From: Bradyrhizobium sp. 199
Lineage (GTDB): Bacteria; Pseudomonadota; Alphaproteobacteria; Rhizobiales; Xanthobacteraceae
Length of the DNA stretch: 64,000 nt
NCBI RefSeq assembly: GCF_023073355.1
Contig: NZ_JADPJI010000008.1
Location: 124,001-188,000 of the forward strand
Direction: 5' to 3'
Each line of letters begins with the position of its first letter. Positions within the stretch are counted from its first letter, which is position 1. This document shows, piece after piece, positions 26,201-33,923 of the stretch. Made by a program: the position numbers and the translations under genes. The notes below the pieces were generated by a model. It saw nothing but the letters and a program-made list of their open reading frames with translations, was not told the DNA's origin and searched no databases.

Positions 26201-26481
26201 AAGAAGTCGAACGGATTGACCGTGGTCATCTGCGCCGTGAAATCGACCTCGATTTTGAGCTCGGTCGTCTTCTCCGGGAAGACGTAGCGCGCGATCCAGT
26301 TGCCCAGCGGATCCTGCTGCCAGTTCACGAAATGATTGGCCGGCGTAACCTTCAGCGAATAGCTCAGGATCGGCGTGCGGGTATGCGGCGCCGGCCGCAG
26401 ACGGATGGTCTGCGGGCCGAGATCGATCGGGCGGTCGTATTTGTAGTGCGTGACATGGTGTAATGCGACGTAGATCGACAC
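23212..26481 (-). CDS. Transglutaminase-like protein with DUF2126 domain
   Basis: 1089 residues. Residues 1-290 are a transglutaminase unit: an N-terminal beta domain (YVALHHVTHYKYDRPIDLGP), Cys in AAGSCRDSAWLL (about 174), His in DLHAWAEVYLPG (about 226) and Asp in GFDATSGM (about 243). The remaining ~750 residues are the DUF2126 region, including TGGGNHVVVGGASPQDSPFL. I start at GTG (VSIYVALHH) because family members begin there; an ATG 19 codons earlier exists. It heads the operon with ATP-grasp/alpha-E and a second transglutaminase. Known members form a conserved cassette with no settled substrate. Confidence 0.9.
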   Translation of the reverse strand: MSIYVALHHVTHYKYDRPIDLGPQTIRLRPAPHTRTPILSYSLKVTPANHFVNWQQDPLGNWIARYVFPEKTTELKIEVDFTAQMTTVNPFDFFVEPYADSFPFEYPQDLKTELAPYLETVKPDRLFAKYLDTIPHEAPNTVNFLVDLNRELQKRIGYVIRMEAGVQTPEETLSSAAGSCRDSAWLLIQTFRHLGLAARFVSGYLIQVRPDIDPVEGPPEVEHDFTDLHAWAEVYLPGAGWIGFDATSGMLAGEGHIPVAATPHYRSAAPISGGAGFAEVEFAFDMSVKRIREAPRITKPFSDESWIRLNDLGAQVDADLAAQDVRLTMGGEPTFVSVDDLEGAEWNTDAVGPTKRGLADDLIRRLRARFGPGGLLHFGQGKWYPGESLPRWAFGLYWRKDGVPIWKNADLIASIENPRPAQATDVKAFVEGTALRLGVDPGYIMPAYEDTAYWLQKESELPVNVDPSDSKLSDPEARARMARVFEQGLNNPRGFVLPVQRWNAPPRWRSERWQLRRSHLFLMPGDSPLGLRLPLDSLGYVPPDQYPYIVERDPTEARGKLPVFSLPARPESPERLEPEELNTSVPVRTAMSVEVRDGVLCAFMPPVEQIEDYLEMIAALEATAEEMQLQVHIEGYPPPFDPRVDMIKVTPDPGVIEVNVQPAKNWREAVDITTGLYEDAGKTRLGANRFLVDGRHTGTGGGNHVVVGGASPQDSPFLRRPDLLKSLVLYWQRHPSLSYFFSGLFIGPTSQAPRIDEARHDSIYELEVALSHVPPPGTQAPLWLVDRLFRHLLVDITGNTHRAEICIDKLYSPDGSTGRLGLVEFRALEMPPDPRMSLAQQLLIRALIAKFWREPQQGKFVRWGTALHDRFMLPHFIWEDFLDVLSDLKQFGYPFEPEWYLAQLEFRFPAFGRIHHGGVTLELRQALEPWHVLGEEGAAGGTVRYVDSSVERLQVKAEGFVEGRHIVSCNGRRLPMTSTGRSGEAVAGVRFKAWQPASGLHPTIPVHAPLTFDLIDSWNGRSLGGCVYHVAHPGGRSYDTKPVNTYEAEARRLARFQDHGHTPGPMQPPPEERTNEFPLTLDLRTPLLQ

Positions 26482-26585
26482 GGGATGCGGTACTCCAGCA
26501 GCTTTTTTGAGCAGAACACCGCTGGTGACCTCGATCAAGCACTAACAACGGGCAGACCGTGCCTACGGCACGGGCTCCGCCTTTG

Positions 26586-28109
26586 CTACATCGTCGCGCC
26601 CAGCACCCATGGTGCGAACTCGGCGCCGCCGAAATCGAAGCTCTCGCTCTTGGTCGGCTGTCCGGACGCGGTCTTGAGGATGAGCTCGAAGATGCGCTGG
26701 CCGCACTGCTGGACGCTCTCCTCGCCTTCGAGGATGGTGCCGCAATTGACGTCCATGTCCTCTTCCATGCGCTTGTACATGGGCGTGTTGGTCGCGAGCT
26801 TGATCGAGGGCGCCGGCTTGCAGCCGAACACGCTGCCGCGGCCGGTGGTGAAGCAGATCAGATTGGCGCCGCCCGCGACCTGCCCGGTCGCTGCGACCGG
26901 ATCGTAGCCGGGCGTGTCCATGAAGACGAAGCCCTTCTTGGTGATGGGTTCGGCGTAGCGCAGTACCTCGACGAGGTTAGTGGTGCCGGCCTTCGCCATC
27001 GCGCCGAGCGATTTCTCGAGAATGGTGGTGAGACCGCCGGCCTTGTTGCCGGGGCTTGGATTGGCGTTCATCTCGGCGCCTTCGCGCGTCGTGTATTCAT
27101 CCCACCAACGCATGAGGTCGACCAGCTTCTCGCCGACCTCGCGGCTGACGGCGCGGCGCGTCAACAGATGTTCGGCGCCATAAGTCTCCGGCGTCTCCGA
27201 CAGGATGACGGTGCCGCCGTGACGCACGATGAGATCGCTGGCCGCACCCAGGGCGGGATTGGCTGATACGCCGGAATAGCCGTCCGAGCCGCCGCATTGC
27301 AGGGCTACAGTCAGTTCGCTTGCCGGCACCGTCTCGCGCTTGACCTTGTTGGAATCCGCAAGCGCCTCGCGCACGAAGGCGATGCCGGCTTCCACCGTCT
27401 TGCGGGTGCCGCCGACCTCCTGGATATCCATCGCGCGCAGGCGGCCGGCGAGCTTCTGCTCCTCCATCAGGCCGCCGATCTGGTTCACCTCGCAGCCGAG
27501 GCCGAGCACGATGACGTGGGAGAAGTTGACGTGCCGTGCATAACCGCCGAGCGTGCGGCGGAGCAGCGCCAGCGGCTCGTTCTGCGTCATGCCGCAGCCG
27601 GTCTTGTGGGTCAGCGCGACAACGCCGTCGACATTGGGGAAGTCGGCCAGCGGATTGGCGCCGGTGAACGGATTCTTCTTGAAGACGTCGGCGACGAGGC
27701 TCGCGACATGCGCGCTGCAATTCACCGAAGTCAGGATGCCGATATAGTTGCGCGTGGCGACGCGGCCGTCCGGCCGGCGGATGCCCTCGAAGGTCGCCGG
27801 CAGGTCGAAATTCGGCGTCGGCTTGACGTCGGCGCAATAGGCGTAGTCCTTGGCGAAATCGCCCATGCCGCAATTCTGCACGTGCACGTGCTGGCCCGGC
27901 GCGATCGGCACCGTGGCAAAGCCGATGATCTGGCCGTAGCGTATCACGGGATCGCCGACTGCGATCGGCTTGATCGCGACCTTGTGGCCGGAGGGAATGC
28001 GCTCGACCGTGGTCACACCATCGGCAACCACCGTCCCCGGCGGCAGGCTGGCGCGCGCGATCAGCACGCCATCATCGGGATGCAGGCGGATGACGGGGCT
28101 GATGGTCAT
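26586..28109 (-). CDS. UxaA-family (altronate/galactarate-type) dehydratase
   Basis: 507 residues with an N-terminal SAF domain (about 1-90) and the UxaA catalytic region. Visible family segments are RNYIGILTSVNCSAHV, HKTGCGM and LGLGCEVNQIGGLM, with CGGSDGYSG and GCKPAPSIKLATN later. Cysteines in these motifs bind the metal that removes the alpha-hydroxyl's neighbour from sugar acids. AGGAG before MTISPV decides the start. It is the third gene after Ldh and HpaI on the minus strand of the hpa locus. A dehydratase for a sugar acid beside an HpaI-type aldolase also resembles galactarate-type pathways, so the physiological substrate is open. Confidence 0.88.
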   Translation of the reverse strand: MTISPVIRLHPDDGVLIARASLPPGTVVADGVTTVERIPSGHKVAIKPIAVGDPVIRYGQIIGFATVPIAPGQHVHVQNCGMGDFAKDYAYCADVKPTPNFDLPATFEGIRRPDGRVATRNYIGILTSVNCSAHVASLVADVFKKNPFTGANPLADFPNVDGVVALTHKTGCGMTQNEPLALLRRTLGGYARHVNFSHVIVLGLGCEVNQIGGLMEEQKLAGRLRAMDIQEVGGTRKTVEAGIAFVREALADSNKVKRETVPASELTVALQCGGSDGYSGVSANPALGAASDLIVRHGGTVILSETPETYGAEHLLTRRAVSREVGEKLVDLMRWWDEYTTREGAEMNANPSPGNKAGGLTTILEKSLGAMAKAGTTNLVEVLRYAEPITKKGFVFMDTPGYDPVAATGQVAGGANLICFTTGRGSVFGCKPAPSIKLATNTPMYKRMEEDMDVNCGTILEGEESVQQCGQRIFELILKTASGQPTKSESFDFGGAEFAPWVLGATM

Positions 28110-28132
28110 GGAGATCTCCTGTATTGAAACTA

Positions 28133-28266
28133 TCGTGCCCCGGACAGAGCGCAACGTGAAACGGTGCGCTGCTGATCCGGGGTCCAGTTGTCACGTCACG
28201 TACTTTGTCAGCGACTGGTCCCGGCTCTGCGGAGCGGCACTGCGCGCCGCACCGCGTCCGGGACAC
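28133..28266. repeat. Intergenic repeat, CGTGCCCCGGAC...GTCCGGGACAC family
   Basis: The ends form an imperfect inverted repeat (CGTGCCCCGGAC against CGTCCGGGACAC). Related copies lie at 54301-54488 and, inverted, 48041-48211. This copy sits between hpaI and the UxaA gene in the same transcription unit. Confidence 0.7.
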
Positions 28267-28273
28267 AGAGAGA

Positions 28274-29050
28274 TCAAGCCTTGCCGCCCGAATCCTTGCG
28301 GGTCGCATTGACCTGCATCTTGGCGTAGGTCGTCATCAAGCCGACCTCGTTCGACAGCGTCACCAGCTTGAAGCCCATGTTGATGGCGCGCGCGGCACCT
28401 TCGGCGCCGCTGCAATGGATGCCCGGATTGAGGCCGCGCTTGCCGCACTCCTTGATGATCTTCTCGTAGATCGCGAGGATTTCGGGCTCGCTGCGGTCGA
28501 GCTTGGGCTCGAGGCCGTAGGAGAAGCCGAGATCGGAGGGACCGATATAGACGCCGTCGATGCCTTCGACGTCGAAGATCGCTTCCATGTTCTCGACGGC
28601 GGTTTTGGTCTCCATCATCGGCAGCAGCACGATGTCGTCGTTGGCCGTCTTCTGGTAGGAGCCGGCGGTGCCGTACATTCCGGCGCGGATCGGGCCGTTG
28701 GAGCGGACGCCCTTCGGCGGATATTTGGCATAGGAAACCAGGTTCCTGGCTTCCTGCGGCGTGTTGACCATGGGGCAAATCACGCCATAGGCGCCGCCAT
28801 CGAGCACCTTGCCGATGATGCCGGGCTCGTTCCAGGGCACGCGGACCATCGGCGTGATCGGGTGCTTGTCCATGGCCTGGAAGCACTGCACCATCGAGAG
28901 ATAATCCTGCACGCCATGCTGCATGTCGACGGTAACGCTGTCGAAGCCGCATTGCGCGATCATCTCGGCCGAGAAGCCGGAGGGAATCGCGAGCCACGCG
29001 TTGACCACGGCCTTGCCCGACTTCCAGATATCCTTGACCTTGTTCGCCAC
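28274..29050 (-). CDS. hpaI: HpcH/HpaI-family aldolase, probable 4-hydroxy-2-oxoheptanedioate aldolase
   Basis: 258 residues of the pyruvate-class-II aldolase fold. WLAIPSGFSAEMIAQCGFD and TVDMQHGVQDY carry the catalytic-His region, and LPMMETKTAVEN and VYIGPSDLGFSYG the metal-binding Glu and Asp. In the homoprotocatechuate pathway it cleaves the HpaH product into pyruvate and succinic semialdehyde. The start is GTG with GGAAGG upstream. The hpa neighbours support HpaI; the adjacent UxaA dehydratase leaves open a sugar-acid aldolase role. A repeat element separates it from UxaA. Confidence 0.85.
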   Translation of the reverse strand: MANKVKDIWKSGKAVVNAWLAIPSGFSAEMIAQCGFDSVTVDMQHGVQDYLSMVQCFQAMDKHPITPMVRVPWNEPGIIGKVLDGGAYGVICPMVNTPQEARNLVSYAKYPPKGVRSNGPIRAGMYGTAGSYQKTANDDIVLLPMMETKTAVENMEAIFDVEGIDGVYIGPSDLGFSYGLEPKLDRSEPEILAIYEKIIKECGKRGLNPGIHCSGAEGAARAINMGFKLVTLSNEVGLMTTYAKMQVNATRKDSGGKA

Positions 29051-29178
29051 GTTGCCTTCCTTCTTTGTTGTTTGGACCGTGTTCTTTGGACATCGTCACC
29101 ATGACGAGCGCCGCGACAGCACAATCCCGCTGTTACCGCGAACCGGGCCGCCGCGCTACGCTCGCAATGGCGCAAGAC

Positions 29179-30264
29179 CTATGCGGCCGCCCTCTGGATG
29201 CTGACTTCGCTGACGCCGACCTCGCGGGCCGTGTTCACTATCGCCGCCCAGGTGTCATCCGGCAAGGGGATGCCGTTCTGGGTCCGCTCAGCGCGGGTTT
29301 TCCGCTCCGGATCGCCGGGAATCAGCACCTGATCCACCCCGGCCGCCGGCTTGGTGGCGCGGATGAAATCGACATAGCGCGACACTTCGCCGTCGAAAAG
29401 GCTGGAAGTGTCGACCACCTTCGGATCGACATAGAACGCCAGCATTCCATTGGCAAAGCGCCGCCCGCCGGAGGTGGCCCCGGTTCCGGTCAGCGCGCCG
29501 CCCAGGAGTTCGCACATGAAGGCAAGGCCCGATCCCTTGTGCTCGCCAAAGGCACGGATGGCCCCGGTGCCCGCGGTATGATCGCGCGGCCCCTCCGGCG
29601 TAAACGGTCCGTACAGCACGACCGGATCCTCGCTCAAAGTCCCGTCGGCATCGACCAGCGCGCCCTTCGGCAGCTTCTTGCCTCCGCGGCTTGCGACCAG
29701 CACCTTGCCCTCGGCGACGACCGAGGTCGCAAAGTCCAGCACGATCGGATCCCGGCCCTCGCGGGGAATGCCGACGCAATAAGGCGCGGTGGAGAGCCGC
29801 TTCTCGACGCCGCCGAACGGCGCCACCAGCAGCGAGCCCGCGGCATTGACGAAATGCACGGAGATAAGACCTTCGGCCGCGGCCATCTCGGCCCAATCGC
29901 CGACGCGGCCGATGTGGCCGGCATTGCGTAGCGCGACCGCGGCAAGCCCCGCCTTCCGGCACTTCTCGATGCCGATCCTGACCGCCTGCGGCGTCACGGT
30001 CTGGCCGTAGCCGAACTTGCCATCGACCACCGCGAGCGAAGGCGTGTCCAGCACCAATTCGGCGGTCTGGTTGGGCACGACCGAGCCGGTCTTCTGCCAG
30101 CGGATATAGACGGGAACGCGGATCACGCCGTGGCTGTCATGGCCGGTCAGGTTCGCGGTGGTCAGATAGGTGGCGATGCGCCGGGCTTCCTCGGGCGAGG
30201 ACTGCGCATGCGTGAAGACTTCGGTGACGAAGTCGATCAGCTTCTGGACCTGAATGGTGACCAT
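29179..30264 (-). CDS. Ldh-family (malate/L-sulfolactate/ureidoglycolate type) dehydrogenase
   Basis: 361 residues of the NAD(P)-dependent Ldh family, whose fold differs from the Rossmann lactate dehydrogenases. Typical segments: NLTGHDSHGVIRVPVYI with the catalytic His, AALRNAGHIGRVGDWAE, LDFATSVVAEGKVLVA and HKGSGLAFMCELLGGALTG. Members oxidise alpha-hydroxy acids. It is the first gene after hpaR on the minus strand, 117 bp downstream, and precedes hpaI. It is not one of the six classical ring-cleavage-pathway enzymes; it may act on a hydroxy acid feeding the aldolase or on the UxaA substrate. Confidence 0.9.
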   Translation of the reverse strand: MVTIQVQKLIDFVTEVFTHAQSSPEEARRIATYLTTANLTGHDSHGVIRVPVYIRWQKTGSVVPNQTAELVLDTPSLAVVDGKFGYGQTVTPQAVRIGIEKCRKAGLAAVALRNAGHIGRVGDWAEMAAAEGLISVHFVNAAGSLLVAPFGGVEKRLSTAPYCVGIPREGRDPIVLDFATSVVAEGKVLVASRGGKKLPKGALVDADGTLSEDPVVLYGPFTPEGPRDHTAGTGAIRAFGEHKGSGLAFMCELLGGALTGTGATSGGRRFANGMLAFYVDPKVVDTSSLFDGEVSRYVDFIRATKPAAGVDQVLIPGDPERKTRAERTQNGIPLPDDTWAAIVNTAREVGVSEVSIQRAAA

Positions 30265-30381
30265 AAGGGTCTGCTTGCCTCCACGCGGCGCCGATGTTCA
30301 GCGATCGGCTTGGGCCGCAGTTTGAGCGAACAAATCAGCGGATGTCCATGGCCGTTGCCGCACGCTCGCGCATATCAGCTT

Positions 30382-30900
30382 TCACTCCTCGGCACTTGCC
30401 TCCTCGGCGCTGCCGAGCTCTGCGAGACTCTGTTCGAGCGCACCGAGCATGTCCTGCAATTCGGCGAGCTTGCGTGCGCCAAAGCGTCGCGTGATCTCGG
30501 CATAGATCGCCTCCGAATTCGGCGCCACCGAAGCCATCAGCTTGACCCCCTCTTTCGAGATCGAGACCATGCTGCGGCGCTGGTCCGCTTTCGCGGTCTT
30601 GCGCTCGATCAGATTGCGCGCTTCGAGATCGCGCAGGATGCGTGACAGACTCGGCCCGAGCAGGAACGCGGTGCGCGCAAGTTCCGTGACCTCGACCGCT
30701 TCGATCGCCGCCAGCGCACGCAGGATGCGCCATTGCTGCTCAGTCAAGCCGTGCTCGCGTAGCGATGGCCGAAACTGCCGCATCACCGCTTCGCGCGCCC
30801 GCAGCAGCGACATCGGCAGCGAACGCGAGAAATCGCGCATCGGCACCTGACGCGCGGCGGGCGCGCTTCCGTTCGCTGGATCAGCCGGTCTCTTCACCAT
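30382..30900 (-). CDS. hpaR: MarR-family regulator of homoprotocatechuate degradation
   Basis: 172 residues. The winged helix-turn-helix runs through LTEQQWRILRALAAIEAVEV, LARTAFLLGPSLSRILRDL and the wing KTAKADQRRSMVSISKEG. The segment RSLPMSLLRAREAVMRQFRP is characteristic of HpaR, which represses the meta-cleavage operon until an aromatic acid binds. The gene diverges from hpaH, and a perfect 16-bp palindrome lies in the shared intergenic space. It has an N-terminal extension of about 20 residues. It probably controls both arms of the locus. Confidence 0.9.
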   Translation of the reverse strand: MVKRPADPANGSAPAARQVPMRDFSRSLPMSLLRAREAVMRQFRPSLREHGLTEQQWRILRALAAIEAVEVTELARTAFLLGPSLSRILRDLEARNLIERKTAKADQRRSMVSISKEGVKLMASVAPNSEAIYAEITRRFGARKLAELQDMLGALEQSLAELGSAEEASAEE

Positions 30901-30952
30901 AACGCCCCTTCAAGCCGCAAAACGTTTGCAATGCAGCAAGCCGAATTTGTGT

Positions 30953-30981
30953 TTGACGCATTCACTTAACATGTTAAGTAT
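30953..30981 (+). promoter_or_regulatory. Candidate hpaH promoter
   Basis: TTGACG at 30953-30958, a 17-base spacer and AAGTAT at 30976-30981 (TAAGTA in the 16-base register) give a reasonable sigma-70-type promoter. The -10 overlaps the right half of the palindromic operator, so a bound repressor would block RNA polymerase. The hpaH ATG follows at 31013. Confidence 0.55.
30964..30979. promoter_or_regulatory. Perfect 16-bp palindrome, probable HpaR operator
   Basis: ACTTAACATGTTAAGT is its own reverse complement and AT-rich in a GC-rich region. It sits between the divergent hpaR and hpaH genes, over the predicted hpaH -10. MarR-family repressors bind palindromes of this length and style. Confidence 0.8.
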
Positions 30982-31012
30982 CTCCCGTCGCCCCGAATTT
31001 GTAAGATCAGAA

Positions 31013-31819
31013 ATGGCGCTTTCCAACGACGATATTCAAGCTTGCGCGAGGCGTCTGCACCAGGCGGAGAAGAGCCGCACGCAGATTCGCCAGCTGTCGC
31101 AGGACTTTCCCGGCATCACCATCGCTGATGCCTACGCGATTCAGAAGGCCTGGGTCGACGTCAAGATCGCGGAGGGACGCAGCGTCAAAGGCCACAAGAT
31201 CGGCCTGACCTCGAAGGCGATGCAGAGCGCGCTCAATATCGACGAGCCGGATTCCGGCGTGCTGCTCGACGACATGTTCTTCGCCGATGGTGGGATCATT
31301 CCGACCGAGCGCTTCATCGCGACGCGGGTCGAGGCCGAGCTCGCCTTCGTCATGAGCAAGCGCCTTTCAGGCCCCGACTGCACGCTGTTCAACGTGCTCA
31401 ACGCCACCGACTTCGTCGTGCCAGCGCTGGAAATTCTGGATACGCGAATCGAACGCATCGATCCCAAGACCAAAGCAACGCGCAAGATTTTCGACACCGT
31501 CGCCGACAATGCGGCCAATGCGGGCATCGTGCTCGGCGGACGGCCGATCCGTCCGCTGGATGCTGACCTGCGCTGGATCGGCGCGCTCTGCTTCCGGAAT
31601 GGCCAATTGGAAGAGACCGGCCTTGCCGCCGGCGTGCTCAATCATCCCGCAACTGCGGTCGCCTGGCTTGCCAATAAGATCGCGCCGCTTGGGCTAGCGC
31701 TGGAGCCCGGCCAGGTCGTGCTTGCGGGCTCCTTCATCCGTCCGATCGAGACCCGCAAGGGCGACACAATTCAGGCCGATTATGGCGTCTACGGCTCGGT
31801 CAGCTGCTACTTCGCCTGA
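31013..31819 (+). CDS. hpaH: 2-oxo-hept-4-ene-1,7-dioate hydratase
   Basis: 268 residues, the usual HpaH length (about 267). Family segments: DFPGITIADAYAIQKAWVD, KGHKIGLTSKAMQ, RVEAELAFVM with the metal-binding Glu-x-Glu, and VLAGSFIRPIETRKGD. It adds water to 2-oxohept-4-ene-1,7-dioate to give the HpaI substrate. The start at MALSND is downstream of the palindrome and promoter; a longer frame beginning at 30926 would run through the operator and is rejected. First gene of the plus-strand arm. Confidence 0.93.
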   Translation: MALSNDDIQACARRLHQAEKSRTQIRQLSQDFPGITIADAYAIQKAWVDVKIAEGRSVKGHKIGLTSKAMQSALNIDEPDSGVLLDDMFFADGGIIPTERFIATRVEAELAFVMSKRLSGPDCTLFNVLNATDFVVPALEILDTRIERIDPKTKATRKIFDTVADNAANAGIVLGGRPIRPLDADLRWIGALCFRNGQLEETGLAAGVLNHPATAVAWLANKIAPLGLALEPGQVVLAGSFIRPIETRKGDTIQADYGVYGSVSCYFA

Positions 31820-31848
31820 CGAACAAGAAGACAGGGAGTGAAACCGCG

Positions 31849-32247
31849 ATGCCGCATTTCACGATTGAATATTCGGCCAATCTCGATGGTCGTCTTGACA
31901 TGAGCCTGGTCTGCGAAGTCGTGCGCAAGGCGGCGATCGAGACTGGCATCTTCCCGCTCGGCGGCATCCGCGTGCGCGCCATCCGCTGCGAGCATTATGC
32001 GATTGCCGACAGCAGGCAGGACTACGGTTTTCTCGACATGGTGCTGCGCATCGGCGAAGGCCGCGACCTCAGGACGCGCCAGCAAGCCGGCGAGCACGTC
32101 TTCCAGGCACTTTCAAAGCATCTCGACCCCGTCTTCTCCGCCAGCAAGTTCGCTTTGTCGTTCGACATGCAGATCAACGACAAGGACACGAGCTGGAAGC
32201 GCAACAACATTCACGACGCTCTGAAAGCGGAAGCCGCAAATGGATAA
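31849..32247 (+). CDS. hpaF: 5-carboxymethyl-2-hydroxymuconate delta-isomerase
   Basis: 132 residues of the tautomerase superfamily. The second residue is the catalytic Pro (MPHFTIEYSANL), exposed once Met is removed. HpaF isomerises 5-carboxymethyl-2-hydroxymuconate before decarboxylation by HpaG. GGGAG lies before the ATG, and its end overlaps hpaE by 8 bp. Normal length for the family, and the position between hpaH and hpaE is as expected. Confidence 0.92.
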   Translation: MPHFTIEYSANLDGRLDMSLVCEVVRKAAIETGIFPLGGIRVRAIRCEHYAIADSRQDYGFLDMVLRIGEGRDLRTRQQAGEHVFQALSKHLDPVFSASKFALSFDMQINDKDTSWKRNNIHDALKAEAANG

Positions 32248-33778
32248 GCCCACCCCGAAAGCCGATGTGTTCCAGGCCAACAGCGAGCGCGTCGCAACAC
32301 TGCTGAAGAAGCTGCGTGCCGACGGCATCGGTCACATGATCGACGGCAAGACCGTTGCCTCGATCTCCGGCGAGACGTTCGAGACGAAGTCGCCGGTCGA
32401 TGGCACGACGCTCGCGAGCGTCGCGCGCGGCACCGCCGAGGACATCGATCGCGCCGCCACGGCCGCTGCGCTTGCGTTCAAATCCTGGCGCGACATGGGT
32501 CCGGCGATGCGCAAGAAACTGCTGCATCGTGTGGCCGACGCCATCGAGGACAATGCCGAGGACATCGCGGTGCTCGAATGCGTCGACACCGGACAGGCCT
32601 ATCGCTTCATGGCGAAAGCCGCGATCCGCGCCGCCGAGAATTTCCGCTTCTTCGCCGACAAATGCGCGGAGGCGCGCGACGGCCTCAACACGCCGAGCGA
32701 CGAGCACTGGAATATCTCGACGCGCGTGCCGATCGGCCCGGTCGGCGTGATCACGCCCTGGAACACGCCGTTCATGCTCTCGACCTGGAAGATCGCGCCT
32801 GCTCTGGCCGCCGGCTGCACCGTCGTACATAAGCCGGCCGAATGGTCGCCGGTCACCGCGGATATCCTGTCGAAGCTGGCCAAGCAGGCCGGCATTCCCG
32901 ACGGCGTGCTCAATACCGTCCACGGCTTCGGCGAGGAGGCCGGCAAGGCGCTGACCGAGCACCCGGCCATCAAGGCGATCGGCTTCGTCGGCGAGAGCGC
33001 GACCGGCTCGGCGATCATGGTGCAGGGCGCACCGACCCTGAAGCGCGTGCATTTCGAGCTCGGCGGCAAGAACCCGGTGATCGTGTTCGACGACGCCGAT
33101 CTCGACCGCGCGCTCGATGCGGTCGTGTTCATGATCTACTCGCTCAACGGTGAACGCTGCACGTCATCGAGCCGACTCCTGGTCCAAGCCAGCATTGCGG
33201 ACAAGTTCACCGAGAAGCTGACCGCGCGCGTGAAGGCGCTGAAGGTCGGCCATCCCCTCGATCCCGCGACCGAGATCGGGCCGCTGATCCACGAGCGGCA
33301 TCTGGCGAAGGTCTGCTCCTATTTCGACGTCGCGCGGCAGGACGGCGCGACCATTGCGGTCGGTGGCAAGGCCCATGACGGCCCTGGCGGCGGACATTAT
33401 GTCGAGCCCACCCTGGTCACCGGCGCGCACGGCAAGATGCGCATTGCGCAGGAGGAGGTGTTCGGCCCGTTCCTCACGGTGCTGCCGTTCAAGGACGAGG
33501 CCGACGCGATCGAGATCGCCAACGACATCCGCTATGGCCTGACCGGCTATGTCTGGACCAACGATGTCGGCCGCGCCCTGCGCGTTGCCGATGCGCTGGA
33601 GGCCGGCATGATCTGGCTGAACTCTGAAAACGTCCGCCATCTGCCGACGCCGTTCGGCGGCATGAAGGCGAGCGGCATTGGCCGCGACGGCGGCGATTAT
33701 TCGTTCGACTTCTACATGGAAACCAAGCACGTCTCGCTGGCGCGGGGCACGCACAAGATTCAGAAGCTGGGAACTTAG
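32240..33778 (+). CDS. hpaE: 5-carboxymethyl-2-hydroxymuconate semialdehyde dehydrogenase
   Basis: 512 residues, NAD-dependent aldehyde dehydrogenase. The cofactor region is GVITPWNTPFMLSTWKIAPA, the general base Glu is in HFELGGKNP (about 272) and the catalytic Cys in NGERCTSSSR (about 306). It oxidises the ring-cleavage semialdehyde made by HpaD. Translation is coupled to hpaF by an 8-bp overlap. Subfamily assignment rests on the operon; other hydroxymuconic-semialdehyde dehydrogenases are similar. Confidence 0.93.
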   Translation: MDKPTPKADVFQANSERVATLLKKLRADGIGHMIDGKTVASISGETFETKSPVDGTTLASVARGTAEDIDRAATAAALAFKSWRDMGPAMRKKLLHRVADAIEDNAEDIAVLECVDTGQAYRFMAKAAIRAAENFRFFADKCAEARDGLNTPSDEHWNISTRVPIGPVGVITPWNTPFMLSTWKIAPALAAGCTVVHKPAEWSPVTADILSKLAKQAGIPDGVLNTVHGFGEEAGKALTEHPAIKAIGFVGESATGSAIMVQGAPTLKRVHFELGGKNPVIVFDDADLDRALDAVVFMIYSLNGERCTSSSRLLVQASIADKFTEKLTARVKALKVGHPLDPATEIGPLIHERHLAKVCSYFDVARQDGATIAVGGKAHDGPGGGHYVEPTLVTGAHGKMRIAQEEVFGPFLTVLPFKDEADAIEIANDIRYGLTGYVWTNDVGRALRVADALEAGMIWLNSENVRHLPTPFGGMKASGIGRDGGDYSFDFYMETKHVSLARGTHKIQKLGT

Positions 33779-33785
33779 AACCACC

Positions 33786-33900
33786 GTCGTTCCGGGGCGG
33801 CGGGACCGCGCAAGCGCGGCCCGGAGAACCCGGAGCCTCGAGATTCTCAGGTGCGCAATTGCGCACCATAGTTTGGTCCTACGGACCGCCCCGGAATGAC
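33786..33900. repeat. Intergenic repeat, CGTTCCGGGGCGG...CCGGAATGAC family, inside the hpa operon
   Basis: CGTTCCGGGGCGG at one end and CCGCCCCGGAATGAC at the other form long inverted ends. An inner CTCAGGTGCGCAATTGCGCACC palindrome is shared with the copy at 52393-52493; a shorter copy is at 37436-37514. It separates hpaE from hpaD. Confidence 0.75.
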
Positions 33901-33923
33901 AGGCCTAACGAGGGGAAACGCCA

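Noticed and set aside
28274..29050. Calling the aldolase GarL-type (galactarate pathway) with UxaA as GarD
   Set aside because: The UxaA neighbour makes it tempting, but location next to hpaR and the other hpa genes fits HpaI better; I keep the alternative as an open point.
30926..31012. A longer N-terminus for HpaH
   Set aside because: It would be encoded by the promoter and operator palindrome, and known HpaH proteins start near the later ATG.
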